NCBI GenBank assembly: GCA_003415625.1
Contig: PYIU01000005.1
Coordinates: forward strand, 1,059,001 to 1,123,000
DNA: 64,000 bases
Source of the DNA: Aquanectria penicillioides
Lineage: Eukaryota > Ascomycota > Sordariomycetes > Hypocreales > Nectriaceae
Reading direction: 5' to 3'
In this document: piece after piece, positions 11,516 to 22,705 of the stretch
Layout of the letters: each line of letters starts with the position of its first letter
Numbering within the stretch: the stretch's first letter is position 1
Program-made: the position numbers and the translations under genes
The notes under the pieces: model-generated
What the model was told of the DNA's origin: nothing
The model's database searches: none
The model's input: only the letters and a program-made list of their open reading frames with translations

Positions 11516-12003
11516 ACATCATCAGCCTCAAACTGATTGGGAACGACTTTTACCATCCTCACAATTACGAATATTGATGGTGAAGTATTTTCAACAAAAA
11601 GAAAAGGACCAAAGTGATACATTTCCCCTCCATACCCAGGAAAAAAATTGTGGCGAAGTGAGGCAAGGAAGTCAATGTAGTTGCATTTTTTTTGGTGGGT
11701 GCTCCGTCCGTCACTAGACTAGGGGTTGGCTGACAGGATCTACAAATATTCTATATGGGTTTCAAACAGGTGCGGTGAAAGAGAGCTATATGCTAGTGAC
11801 GGAAAATAACCGAGTGTTCAAATTCGAGGTAGAGTAGTTTGTAACTTATAGATATCTGGCTTCCAAGTTGTGGCGTTTTGTTCGAATATTCAAGCTTCCT
11901 AGTGAGCACATGCACTTCTCAAAAGCTCGAGTAGTCTGGTAAGGAGTTGCTCTCGCCTCATGGGTTGTGAAAACTAGTACTTTACTCCAAGTATTAAATC
12001 TAA
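11516..12003. other. Intergenic; start of the AT-rich block
   Basis: Composition drops to AT-rich from about 11640 and stays so to about 18100. No gene is recognisable in this stretch, which lies between the Sae2-like promoter and the 3' end of the dead permease. Confidence 0.55.
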
Positions 12004-14207
12004 TTAGTGAGAGAAACGGAAGTTCTTCCGCTTGCTCCTGGAGTCAGTCGTCGTTTCGAGAGAATGGACCTGTTCCTGTGCCTAGTTGGTGGCTGACAAC
12101 TACCGTATTCTCTCGACAAATTGGACCACCTTAGCGTCGGCGGGATCTCCGCGTTTTACAAGAAAAAGAAAGTTCCAAGTCACATAATTGGCCGTGTGCA
12201 CGTTTTGTGCACTTTCTTGAAGAAACTAAGGTGGTCCAATTTGTTGAGAGAATACGGTAGTTGGGGTTGAAATCATATGAATTACCTCTTTGGTGAGAGC
12301 ATCCCATTCTCGATCTCTGGTTTTATTGTGCCGTATTTAGTACCCTTTAGTGAGAAAGTATAGGATAATATTACCGGCACAGATAGCTGTCAACTGCCGG
12401 TTTCCTCGGCGATCTGATTGGGTTAGAATTGCGGCTACACCAGCCAACCTGCATCGCGTGTGTTAATACCTTGTAAGTATAATGTCAACAACAGATCGTG
12501 AATGCCTCCCCTGACGGAAACGAAAGCCAAATGGTTAGAACTGCATATTTCGCCTGCGACATGGTTCCGTCGGGCAGGACGGTCAACGCAACGAGAGTAA
12601 GCAGAACCCAGAGCTGCCCAAAGGCGCCGAGGAGCGCTCTTTCATTCCATATTTCCCAGAAGTACGTCAGGACCAACATATATTACATAATTAGTGTGTT
12701 TAAAACGATTGGTAATTTGAAAGATCGACTGACGGCAACAGCCCCTATGACCTGCGTTGGAACCCAAGTCCGCGAAGTGTCAAGATAAGATGTTGATCTG
12801 GAGGTGTTGATGGGAGTAAAAATGTTAAGCCAATGAGGTGCATTGACCACATGTTATAGTCTATGAGCGACTTCCACAGCAGTTTTAAGTGCAAGGCCTG
12901 TCGGTTGTGCATGTCACCCTTGGATGGATCGTCTCTGAGAATGCGGTTGACCATGATGACCTCTTCACGTTACTAAACCAGCCCTTCTTATTCCACCAAG
13001 ATTTTATCTGGGTAGGAGATGCAACCATGGTGAACCAGGACTAAGCCCTGGCAGTCAAGGTCAGGACGCCTTCAATGAGGAAGAGCCATCTCCAACCTTC
13101 GTATCCATGATGCCCTCGGAGTCGCAAAAGGCCAAATGCAAGGATAGGAGCAACAACATCGGTAACCCGTAAGGTTGTTTAGAACAAAGCGAGGCGGAAA
13201 TGAAGCTCAGTTCCCTTGAAGAAGTAGGACTAGGAGAAGTAATATTAGTTCAAGGTGCTAGAAGATCTAGGGCGGAAAGTTTACCAGGTACAGAAATAAT
13301 ATTTAGGATGAAATCGTCTTGAAGTAGACCGAGAAGGGCTTGGTAGGCCAAAAAGCTATTTCTTCCATTCAACCAAAATTGAGAGTCGGCTACAGCACTC
13401 CGCAAACACAATATAGTGGGGATCCACAAATATTAGTGTCAGATACAAGCCACATGAAAGAAATCACCGTCATCTTACCCATAGATCAGGCCCTGTTTCC
13501 GGTTAGTCATAAGACAGAACAGCAGATTGAGAGTCTTCGACTTACTAAGTTTCTTATTGATGAGCTGCGATGGAAGCTCGGCGCACAAAAAGATAATCGA
13601 AAGACAGTTTTGCCTAGGTTGAAGTCTTATGGATGGCCAGAGTTGATCTCGAGAGGGTCTTTCGAAGGAACTTGTTTTGGAATACGGAGCATTTGTGGTC
13701 AAGCCTAGATCCTCTAAGATGTTGTCCGTGTTTGCTTAACTCAATTTCGGTAAAGATCATGTGCAAAGAAGGCTACACATGCCCATGCCGTCATCTTCCA
13801 GTCAAGTTTGTTGATTAGAAGCTATAATAGTCATCAACATTGTAGTAATCACAAATGGCGTTACGTTGATTACGTACAACCGCTTCCGTCCAGGTCCACC
13901 GAGCATCAGGATCGAAACGAAGCAGATTTTTGTACTTTTTAGTGGGTTAAGAAATTCTTAGCAAGTTCTGAATCATTATAAACAGACGCCTGCGTTGTAA
14001 TATTGTTAAGATTGGGATAGAATTTGTTCCCTCTGAGGAGTGTCGTGATAGGAGAACTGGTGGTTCTGTCTTTTGAAGTTCTTGTTGCTCGAGAATTCGT
14101 TGCCTCACGACGCCAACATCTTTCTCCGATTGATAATTGTATGCCATTTTAGATAGAAGATCTTGTCTGGGACTTTCCGAAGATGAGGCCTCCTTGGAAT
14201 CCGTCAT
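12004..14207 (-). pseudogene. Dal5-type MFS permease pseudogene (allantoate/organic anion permease family), MITE-interrupted
   Basis: Reading leftward, pieces of a Dal5-family (anion:cation symporter) permease appear in the correct order but in different frames. These are an N-terminus (from ATG 14207), then FDPDARWTWTE (about 13910), the TM1 region MTAWACVAFFA (about 13790), LCAELPSQLINKKL (about 13540), FWLNGRNSFLAYQALLGLLQ (about 13370), [20 protein letters not shown] (about 13090), VNRILRDDPSKGD (12950-12915), DYNMWSMHLIGLTFLLPSTP (about 12850), YFWEIWNERALLGAFGQLWV (12670-12610), VGWCSRNSNPIR, and a C-terminal TTTDSRSKRKNFRFSH. In-frame stops, shifts and lost splice junctions are scattered throughout. 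A 155 bp MITE sits between the last two blocks. It was probably a 12-TM plasma-membrane transporter of about 500 aa. The substrate cannot be read, though relatives carry allantoate, nicotinate or sulfonate-like anions. Confidence 0.85.
12101..12259. mobile_element. MITE copy 1 (155 bp, TA target duplication)
   Basis: Element 12103-12257 flanked by TA at 12101-12102 and 12258-12259. Terminal inverted repeats are 32 bp (CCGTATTCTCTC...CACCTTAG) with one mismatch. TA duplication, size and lack of coding sequence fit a non-autonomous Tc1/mariner-type element. It lies inside the 3' part of the permease pseudogene. Five substitutions separate it from copy 2 at 14440. Confidence 0.88.
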
Positions 14208-14437
14208 GGTTGTAAGATAAAGCCAAATATCAAATTGGTGGTTTGAAAACATTGCAGTATACGCCATCCTATTAATATCACATCGGCTTAAAATGGAAGG
14301 AACTTCTGTGCAAGAAGAAAAAGACGGCAGATGACAAATAAACCCTCTTATCACGACAATTTTAGCAAGATATCGTGATTATGTTCTTTCAAGCTAGGGG
14401 GTCGGAGCGAAGCTACGAAATTGATAAGACGCTGAGG
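14208..14437. other. Former promoter region of the dead permease
   Basis: About 230 AT-rich bases between the permease N-terminus and MITE copy 2. No other feature was seen. Confidence 0.5.
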
Positions 14438-14596
14438 TACTGTATTCTCTCGACAAGTTGGACCACCTTAGCGTCGGCGGGATCTCCGCGTTTTACAAGA
14501 AACAGAAAGTTCCAAGTCACATAATTGGCCGTGTGCACGTTTTGTGCACTTTCTTGAAGAAACTAAGGTGGCCCAACTTGTTGAGAGAATACGGTA
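14438..14596. mobile_element. MITE copy 2 (155 bp, TA target duplication)
   Basis: Element 14440-14594, same orientation and same length as copy 1, flanked by TA at 14438-14439 and 14595-14596. The differences from copy 1 include a matched pair, G for A in the left arm and C for T in the complementary position of the right arm, so the arms still pair there. It sits in the intergenic region upstream of the dead permease. Confidence 0.88.
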
Positions 14597-16522
14597 GTGC
14601 ATAGCCAAAATGCCAATGGGACAGAGAAGACCATGCTACACCATGAAATTAACAAATACTTGGCATTTATACTGAATGTTATTAGAAACATGTTGTGTAA
14701 TACATGGAACTAGTGACACAATCTTATTAAGTTGATATTCTACGTTCTTTGTGGGGTTCAATGACGAGGGGTGTCTTTGATCAGCACGACCTAAGCTTTA
14801 TTTATTCTTTCAGGCTCTAATAACTAGGACCTAGTCTTCTAAAGAGTTATTATATAGAAGAAATGCATTAGCTGGTTTGAGGAAAATGTGACTTAAACAT
14901 TTGTTGAGGCCTTGAGCTTAGCAGAAATATGATCTTGTTAAGGGAATATGTCCCAAAGTGGCCAGGAGCACACCTTTTCATCGAGCTAAATCAACCTTAC
15001 TTGGGCGACATAGGAATGACGTAGACCACACTGGGATCATTTGAAATGTTCTGGGGTGATTGGTTTAATTCCCGCTAAAGATAAATGGCTTAAGAAGGTA
15101 ATACAATGAGCTTTTGTCATTGCCAAGCGGTTGGTATTATGGGACCGTTGCCATCTTAGCCAAGCTGAATCAAGCACTGAGCGTTCGTCTATAGAAGCTA
15201 AGCTGGCTAGCGTATTCTGTCTTAACAGCCAAGGTAAGTCTTCTAACGCTTGGTTGAAAGGTATTACTGAAATGTGTCTAGGAAACCTTGGGCAACATCT
15301 TGGAGGTTGTGATATAACACTAGGGACCTATGACGCCAGCGATCGGCACTGATTGCGATAGTGCTAAGGCGCCAATTCTGCAACCTCACGAAGAAATCAT
15401 CTTGGAAATACCTGAATGCGTGGGGATGTGAGGTAATTCATTGGCTGCAAAGTTCTGGGCCAAGTATCAGTGAAGAAAATACACCAAGAATTGGTTGGTA
15501 TGGGATAAGTGACAGGTCTGCTACGCCCATTGTCTTGCAGTGAGACTACTAGAGGGGGGCTGCTCGGCTCGAGGGTTCTTTGCCAATCCCCCTCAATATC
15601 GTGATGTAGTCACTCAAGGGTAGACGCATTAGATCTCTAGACCTCTGGTGGCCCTAAGAGTATTTTAATTGAAGTTCTGTTCTAGAGCAATCTTGTCCCT
15701 ACTCCTGCCAAATCAGACCCTAGATTTCTCGATTATCTTGAAAGCATGGTTTCCCGAGCTGGTGACATTTGGGCATGATTCAATGCTTGAATGATTCACC
15801 AACACTACGGTTCAAACTTGTTATTTTGAATGTTTCGTTTCAGGAAGTGGTGCTGGGAGGGGAATCTCTGTTTAGCTCCCTGAGTATTGAAGCGAGCGAA
15901 TTGAGGGTGGGTGATTATCTATGCAGTGAGAATGACACAAAATGATGTGATGCGTCTTCAATCCACCATTGAAATAGAATGCCTAATCATACTTGGTGTG
16001 TCTCTGGGACTTAGAGACATGTTTCGAATCAATTCAAAATCTGCTCTCGTGTTGAATACAGGAGATGGGGATTTCAACACATGGCGGTCAAAGTTAGACT
16101 TCCATTTAGATAAAACCATCCCTATTTTGATATCAATCTTGGATTTGAAATACTTATTTGCGTTTTAGAGTACCTTGATGAAAACAGTGATCCGGGTTTG
16201 CGGGAATAAGGCAATCTACAATTCCTACTAGTATCCCGGCGTCCTAAACGCCCGTTGAGGCAAAGCAAGAACAGTTGCACCTCATCTTGATGCATCCAGA
16301 TATGTGATGGATTGCGCTGAAGGATTCAATACGGGGTGAGTCTACATACCGTCGGCCTAAATCCAACTCTTTGACTTCGAGTCTGAGAAGTATAAAAAGC
16401 ACCTCAGTAGTCATTGGGAAAGCTGTAAATTTCGATATCATAACGCCTTGAACATATTCAACGACCAAGACACTTCCGCAAAGTTTGGCGTCAACCAATC
16501 CTAGTTTGGTGCAAAATCAACC
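14597..16522. other. AT-rich spacer between divergent pseudogenes
   Basis: About 1.9 kb. Short open frames (for example 15131-15352 and 15911-16168 on the plus strand) show no motif I recognise. It probably includes the old divergent promoter of the permease/dioxygenase pair plus decayed filler. Confidence 0.5.
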
Positions 16523-18005
16523 ATGTCCCCTCCTGCAGCTGACGTTGACGTTCGGGTCGCGGCCCCGCCTGTGGAGATTGTCACCAAGAGTATTGGGAAT
16601 GTCAAGAACAGCACTTCCAATAGCCTTGACGGGCCGATGAAGTATGGTAGTAGCCTTGACTCGTATGAGCAATTTGACGTCACTGCAGTGATTGGAAGAG
16701 AATTTCCAAAGTTACAGCTTAGCGAGGTTTTGAAAGATGATACCCAACTTACGGACTTGGCTATTTTGGGTATGTTAGCAGAAATATGAACAAAAGCGAC
16801 CGGCCTTGTGCTGACTATTTGAAAGTCCCTCAGCGAGGGGTCCCTCTGTTCCGTAACCAGGACATCACGATTGATGAGCAGAAGAATCTTGGGTAGAAAC
16901 TTGGCGAACTAGCAGGAAAGCCTGAGACTTCGAAGGCAAGTTTAATGTGGCACATGTTCAACCTTATCCAATAGCAAGAGAGGGATCGCAGTTGATGAAA
17001 ATGGCAAACTGGATGATGAAGTTTTTGTCATCTCTTCCGAGCAGAACCGCAAGTTTTACAAAGACCGATTTTCAGCTGTCTCCAAGAGCCTTGCGGGTCC
17101 AGGATGGCATGCAGAGTAAGCTCCCTTTGGTCTATGAACATGAATTCCAGATTGAGAATGTGTCCCAAGTATGACTTTTGAAAAAATCCCTTCAGATCAT
17201 GCTATTTTGAAATCATTCAACCTCCCGAGGACGTGGGTGGCGACACACTTTGGGCCTCAGGATACAAGGCTTATGGCCGTCTTTCGACACCGATCCAGAA
17301 GTTGGCGGAGAGTTTGACAGCCACTCATTTCCAACTCGACTTTGTGCGCGTCAAAGAAGAATTTGGCCAGAACCTGATCGAGAGAGAACGCGGCTCACCA
17401 GAGAATAATGGCCTTGACTTTAAAGCAGAACAGTATGAACTTCAGATCTCCTTGGTTGCTTGAATGCGCAGAGCTGGCGATTGAAATGTAGCCCGGTCAT
17501 CCGTGCAAACCCTGTGACTGGATCGAAGAGCTTGTTTGCTGCCGCTGGGCAAGTTTAGGCTGGTCACATCAATGGGGTCACCGAGACTGAGAGTGAGATC
17601 CTAAAAAAACTACTGCAAGTCAAATGCATTTTACCATACGGCTGAAGGAAATTGACCGAACACAGTCCGGCAAATTATCACCGAAAACCACGACTTGCAG
17701 GTCCGGTTCCGGTGGAACACGAACGACTTTGCAATATGGGATAAGTAAGCTGAACCGCAACTTGTCAAGACGTCGTGATACAACATAAGCTAACCAGGAA
17801 TGTTTCATAGTCGCTCCGTGTTCCACACAGCTACCAAGTAAGTTGCATAAACCCCGAAATTTGAAACGAAACTGTACTAACCGGCTGTCTTAGTGATTAC
17901 AACGGGAAGCGACAGGGTAATCGTGTCATGTCTCTAGGCGAAAAGCCATACTACGACCCTGTGTCTCGGAGAGAGGCCCTTGGGTTGGTGGAGAAGTTGG
18001 TTTAG
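16523..18005 (+). pseudogene. TauD/TfdA-type 2-oxoglutarate-dependent dioxygenase pseudogene
   Basis: Conserved blocks run in order with several recognisable introns. They are SLDSYEQFDVTAVIGREFPK, GVPLFRNQDITIDEQKNLG, GIAVDENGKLDDEVFVISSE, GWHAD (HxD iron ligands, HA|D across an intron), QPPEDVGGDTLWASGYKAYG, RLSTPIQKLAESLTATHF, GSPENNGLDFKA, IRANPVTGSKSLFAA, TENHDLQVRFRWN, WDNRSVFHTAT (second iron His) and GKRQGNRVM (2-oxoglutarate Arg), ending LVEKLV-stop at 18005. Lesions: CAG to TAG at 16894-16896; a one-base shift at the AAA run 17210-17212; an in-frame TAG at 17556-17558 where Glu is expected. The nearest family is fungal taurine/sulfonate dioxygenases, which release sulfite from sulfonates. 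The promoter side faces the dead permease. Confidence 0.85.
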
Positions 18006-20553
18006 AGGAATTAACTAGGTACCTATACAGGCAGTACAATGCGTCCTCATAGTTTTCTCTTCAATAAGGAGCTTAATACCTAGACGACATCTTTGACTGG
18101 CTCGTGTTGTGGTTCATTTACCCGCTGGCGAGTTTGATAAAGATTTGTGAACATGAAAGATTTATGGGAAGGTGATTTCCCTCTGAGAAGAAAGAATCAT
18201 GTACCCAAATTCATGACTTTGGGGGGCAATGATGACCGCCTCTCGGTCTATTCATTGAAGGCTTTGACAATGCTTTATGAACCCTGGCTCCTATGCTGCG
18301 CCTAAAAAAACTAGACCTGAATTGGCTAGGGCCCACTGATGTCCCCGTCCGTGCGACAGCCCGGGCTTCCAGATCTTGTTTGGCAGCTTGCCGTGCCGTT
18401 TGTGTCTGCAGTGTTCAGGCCGTGGCGCTGGAGAAGGTGGCACAGCTAAAAATCCCGATGCCAGGGTCGTGATATGATATCCGTAGCCACACCGGGACAC
18501 CAAATCATTCAAGATTAATTGCACTATCGAACAGATGTTGAACAGATCCTCGCCCCCTGCATACGTGGTTCGGCTGATAAGTTTGACTCGCCTAACCGGG
18601 GTTGTGTGGAATGGTCTTATTTTGCAAAACTCCGAGAGAAAACCCCCACCTGGTCCCGTGTGCCATTATGCCCTTAGGTAGATGAACGCAAATGGCCTAA
18701 TTGGCTCAATCCCCAATGGAATCTTGCAGCATCTTGTGCCTTGAGATCAGGCGTTGTGTGACCCAACCCATATGTGCAATCACGAGTGCGACGGGAAAAA
18801 AGTGGACGACCTGCCTCATTCCATAACACAACCCGGGCCTCAATTGCGGGTGGCTGCTACTACAGCGTAGGGTGATAGCAAACAAACCGGGATCCAGGGG
18901 GGCTGACCCAAAAGACTACGTTTGTCTGGGGCGACAAGAGGGAGCATACATAATTGCTCGCGCACTGGGCTGTTTTTCACCCTGGGCAAATGCCGACTTA
19001 GCCAGGTGAATCGTCTCATGTCTGTCTCAAGCGCTTGGGCACGCGAGAAGCCCGACTGCCACCAGTCGAGAGAGGATTGCTTGACTACGAGGAGAATGGG
19101 CCAATGAAATACGTCGGAGACCATACTTGGATTTGTTTTGCCACCGGACGAACCATTGTTCGTGAATTGGGGACGTTTCGTCGGGCAGCTCTGGCGCGAA
19201 GGAAAAAAAAAAACTCTTCATGTCAGGTAGAGCCGCTTCTCGTTGTGTACAGTCGGTTGCTGGGCTCGACAAAACAACGGCATAGCGAGGCCTAATATGG
19301 AGACTTGATGCCGGTGAATGTTTCAAGAAGGCCACAATATAGAATGACCTGGAGGCAGTCATCGTGCGCAAGCATCGTCCTATCCCTTTTTATCTCATTG
19401 TCTGATGGAAGTTCAGGAGAGATCGAACGATGATCGCACAGTGTATCGACGGCGTAGGGACGTAGGGACGTTGGTGGGTGACAAGATGGGGCATGAAGTG
19501 GAGGACCACGCTGCAAGGGACGGATGTAGTATCCTTGACGACGGATTTTGCCCTTTAAGCGAATTGGCTGTAGTTAGGAGAAGATTTTTTTCTCTTCCTC
19601 CCCAGGTTGTTTATTTTTGTACAGAAATGGCTTGTCCTGGCCACTTCCCATATCGCACCCATCCCCCATCCACACACATCCATCCCACCTTCCTTGTGCT
19701 GGTCCAGGCCTAGGCCCTGACCTGACCAACCCCTAATAAGGTACATCAACTCCAGCGGGCCCGCACTTGCAGAAAACCTCCCCTCCACACACAAGCTCCA
19801 AGCACAGGCGCGTCAAACCACTAATTCTTACTCTCCACCATCACCCAACCCAACTCTCTTCTCTACACCTGCATTTTTGCGCACCCTTTTGACCTCGTTT
19901 CCAGTCTCCAACGACCCAGATTCTCTCGGTAAGTGGCCTGGTTCTCTCCATTGCTCCTTCTTATGGCCATCCCCACCAATTTACTGTCCCTGCCTCCTGC
20001 CTTCCCCATCCCCACCCCCGCTGTTGCCCTTGCGTTGCGCGGGCTACGCTGCCCTCGAGTTCACTACGCCTGCGCGTGTGGGCGTCACCCACCAAACACT
20101 GGAAATCTCTGCACCCCGCCCCCGCCTGCCGTTTACAGCCGGCGAGCACTGCGCAAAGTGGGCAGCACAACACTGGCCAAAAAAAAAAAAAACTACGCTC
20201 ACCAAGATGCTTCATCGTCGTTGAAGCACATTGGCATTGTCCCTATGCTCGCACTCCTGAGTCCTTCCTTATCATCTCCCCCTCGTCAGCTTCCTCCGCA
20301 CAAAAACGGCCAAAGGCAAAGAGTTTTGCCCTGGGTTTGGTCTAGACCACCCCCTCATCTCCTGACTCGAGGTACGGGCGGTCTGTCCCATGCCCCTCGC
20401 TAATCTTTTGCCTCTATCGGATCTCGGGGGTGGGCACTTGCGCTAGTCCGCGTTTCCATTCTTGCACGAGATCAGGATCGTGATTTGAACTGCTTGCTAA
20501 CTTGTATGCCAGAACAATCTTCTTAGAACCATTCTCCAATTCACTCTATCATA
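18006..20553. other. Intergenic and long leader of the zinc-knuckle gene
   Basis: No gene recognised. Composition returns to GC-rich by about 18300. From about 19650 to 20550 the sequence is CT/CA-rich with poly(A) runs, like promoter and 5' leader of the downstream gene. A 5' UTR intron is possible in this stretch but was not resolved. Confidence 0.5.
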
Positions 20554-21834
20554 ATGGACTCCTTCCAGCCTCAGCCTCCCCGTGGTGCCTGCTACTCTTG
20601 TAAGTTGCCTCACGGGTTTATTTTCTTCTTTTTTCTTCTCGTTTTTTGTTTTTCCTGAAGAGATCCAAGCACAGCGCTCCGGCTTCATGTCAGCCATTTT
20701 GCCGTGTTCATTTCATGCCGGAATGAACACACCGCAAGATGCCTTTCCTCTTGTTTTGCTTTTCAGAAACTCAATGTGATCAATCACTCTATTTGTTTAT
20801 CAGGCGAGCCGGGGTGCTGTCAGAGACCAGTAATCGGCAAGATGCCGTTTCTGGACGCGTCTCATTTGTCAATATGTTTCATCCCGCCATTGGCGAGACC
20901 CTCGTTTTCTGCCAGACTTGCATACACTCAGCGAAATCGGGCAAAGTTTCCTCTGGCTTATTCCCCTACGTCACTCATCTCTCAACCGGTCAGCACATAC
21001 TAACATGATTGGTGTATAGGCGGCGCTCCTGGTCACCAGGTACGATTTTGGTGTTCTGTGCTCCACATATTCGATTGCTTACCTTCATGTGCTGTAGGCC
21101 CGTGATTGCCCTACCAAGGGACCTGCTAAGTGGTATGAATCTCTTTCTCGCGCCGCTATGTACCTTGAAAATATCTGACCATGATACAGCTACAACTGCG
21201 GTGGTATGCCTCCCTAATCTTGATGCTGTGGTGACTCGAAAACTAACATTGCAACTTGCAAGGCGAGGGCCACATGAGTAAGATTCCGAGTTCACAGATC
21301 CCAATCCACAGAGTGATTAACAGATTTCTAGGCCGTGACTGCCCTGAGCCCATGAAGGACAACAAGTCCTGCTACAAGTGCGGCCAGGCCGGCCACATTT
21401 CCCGAGACTGCCCTATCAACGGCGGCAGCGGCCAGGCCACCGAGTGCTACAAGGTGATTACTTCTCCCTTTGCGCAACGGGATTTTTTCTCTAACGAAAG
21501 TAGTGCGGCGAGATGGGCCACATTGCCCGCAACTGCAACAAGTCCTCTTACGGCAACAACTACGGTGGTGGTGGTGGCTTCAGCGGCGGTGCTGGCAAGA
21601 CCTGCTACTCCTGCGGTGGCTACGGCCACATGTCTCGTAGGTAGCATTAGCCCTATTGAAATGAAGCGGACTAACTCTAGTGCAGGCGAGTGCGTCAACG
21701 GCATGAAGTGCTACAACTGCGGCGAGTCTGGCCACTACTCCCGTGATTGCCCCAAGGAGTCTGCCGGCGGCGAGAAGATCTGCTACAAGTGCCAGCAGGC
21801 TGGACACGTCCAGTCCCAGTGCCCCAACAACTAA
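20554..21834 (+). CDS. CCHC zinc-knuckle nucleic-acid-binding protein (Gis2/Byr3/CNBP-like), eight exons
   Basis: 177 aa made almost entirely of seven CX2CX4HX4C knuckles: CYSCGGAPGHQARDC, CYNCGGEGHMSRDC, CYKCGQAGHISRDC, CYKCGEMGHIARNC, CYSCGGYGHMSREC, CYNCGESGHYSRDC and CYKCQQAGHVQSQC, with a Gly-rich spacer (GNNYGGGGGFSGG) after the fourth. This is the CNBP/Gis2/Byr3 architecture: single-stranded nucleic acid binding, mRNA translation, stress granules. Exons: 20554-20599, 21020-21039, 21098-21132, 21190-21203, 21263-21277, 21332-21453, 21504-21636, 21686-21834. All phases agree and all junctions are GT-AG. Exons 2-5 are only 20, 35, 14 and 15 nt. Intron 1 is 420 nt, unusually long here. Automatic gene callers are likely to miss the first two knuckles. 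Confidence 0.93.
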
Positions 21835-22705
21835 AATGGCGATTGAGGGTTCTCTTGGTTGATCGACTGAGGGAAGGTTGACGTGGCAGCTCCATGATAC
21901 CCACGGAAGAAAATTTTGCTTTTCCTTTGTTGTTGTTTTTCCTCTGAAGTCTCTGACAAAAATGTTGATCTCGCACACGACCTTTACGACCATTAAAATC
22001 GCCGGCTTGCGACTCGCGTTGCTCGAATCTCTGCAAGGGCTGCCTGCGTTCGGCCCCGTGATTGGAACATCTCAGCATTGGATTTCGTCACGCAATAAGA
22101 GACTTTGAAAAGTCTACGGCTCGACTTCAAGGGGAGAGAGACGGATGGTGACGGTTGATGAGTGACGAGAATACAGAAAAAAATGGTGGCTTGTGAGCAA
22201 CGTTTCGGATGCCTCTGCATTCTATCCACTGTTGTGGGTGGGGAGTAGGAGCCAAGAGCACTGGGGATTGCTCCTTTGGTAGTCAGGACGAGATGAATTG
22301 TGTTGATCCCGAAGTTGACGGGAGTCTGATCTTGGTGTGAATGTTTGTGTGTCTTGGTGTTGTCAACCAGTTTCCTTTGCTGGCTACGCTACTCGGCGTA
22401 GGGCAAGATCCCGAAAGCGAAAGCAAAAAGAAACGGGGTATAGGTGAGAATTTCGGTCATCCATTGACCGACCACAGGATGGTTAAGGCCCGAAAACAAA
22501 TCAGATTCGACCGGGGCCCATCGCAAATAGCCATCCCGCAAAACTGAATGAGGCCGGATTCAACACCCACGATACTCGAGCAGACTTTCTCAACTTGAGC
22601 ACGAGAAGTTGGTCTAAAGGAAATGCTTATAAAGAAAGCCGTTACGCTCCAAAGCGCCCTAAGAGACTAAAAATACATGATCGAAACTCAAAGCTCTGAT
22701 GGCTT
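21835..22705. other. Convergent 3' spacer
   Basis: About 870 bp between the ends of the zinc-knuckle gene (+) and the acyl-CoA dehydrogenase gene (-). It should hold both 3' UTRs. No ORF with protein character was seen. Confidence 0.55.

Noticed and set aside
11362..11622. 5' extension of the Sae2-like protein
   Set aside because: Open in frame but covers the likely promoter with its CACGTGAC site; the sequence has no conserved character, so 11361 was preferred.
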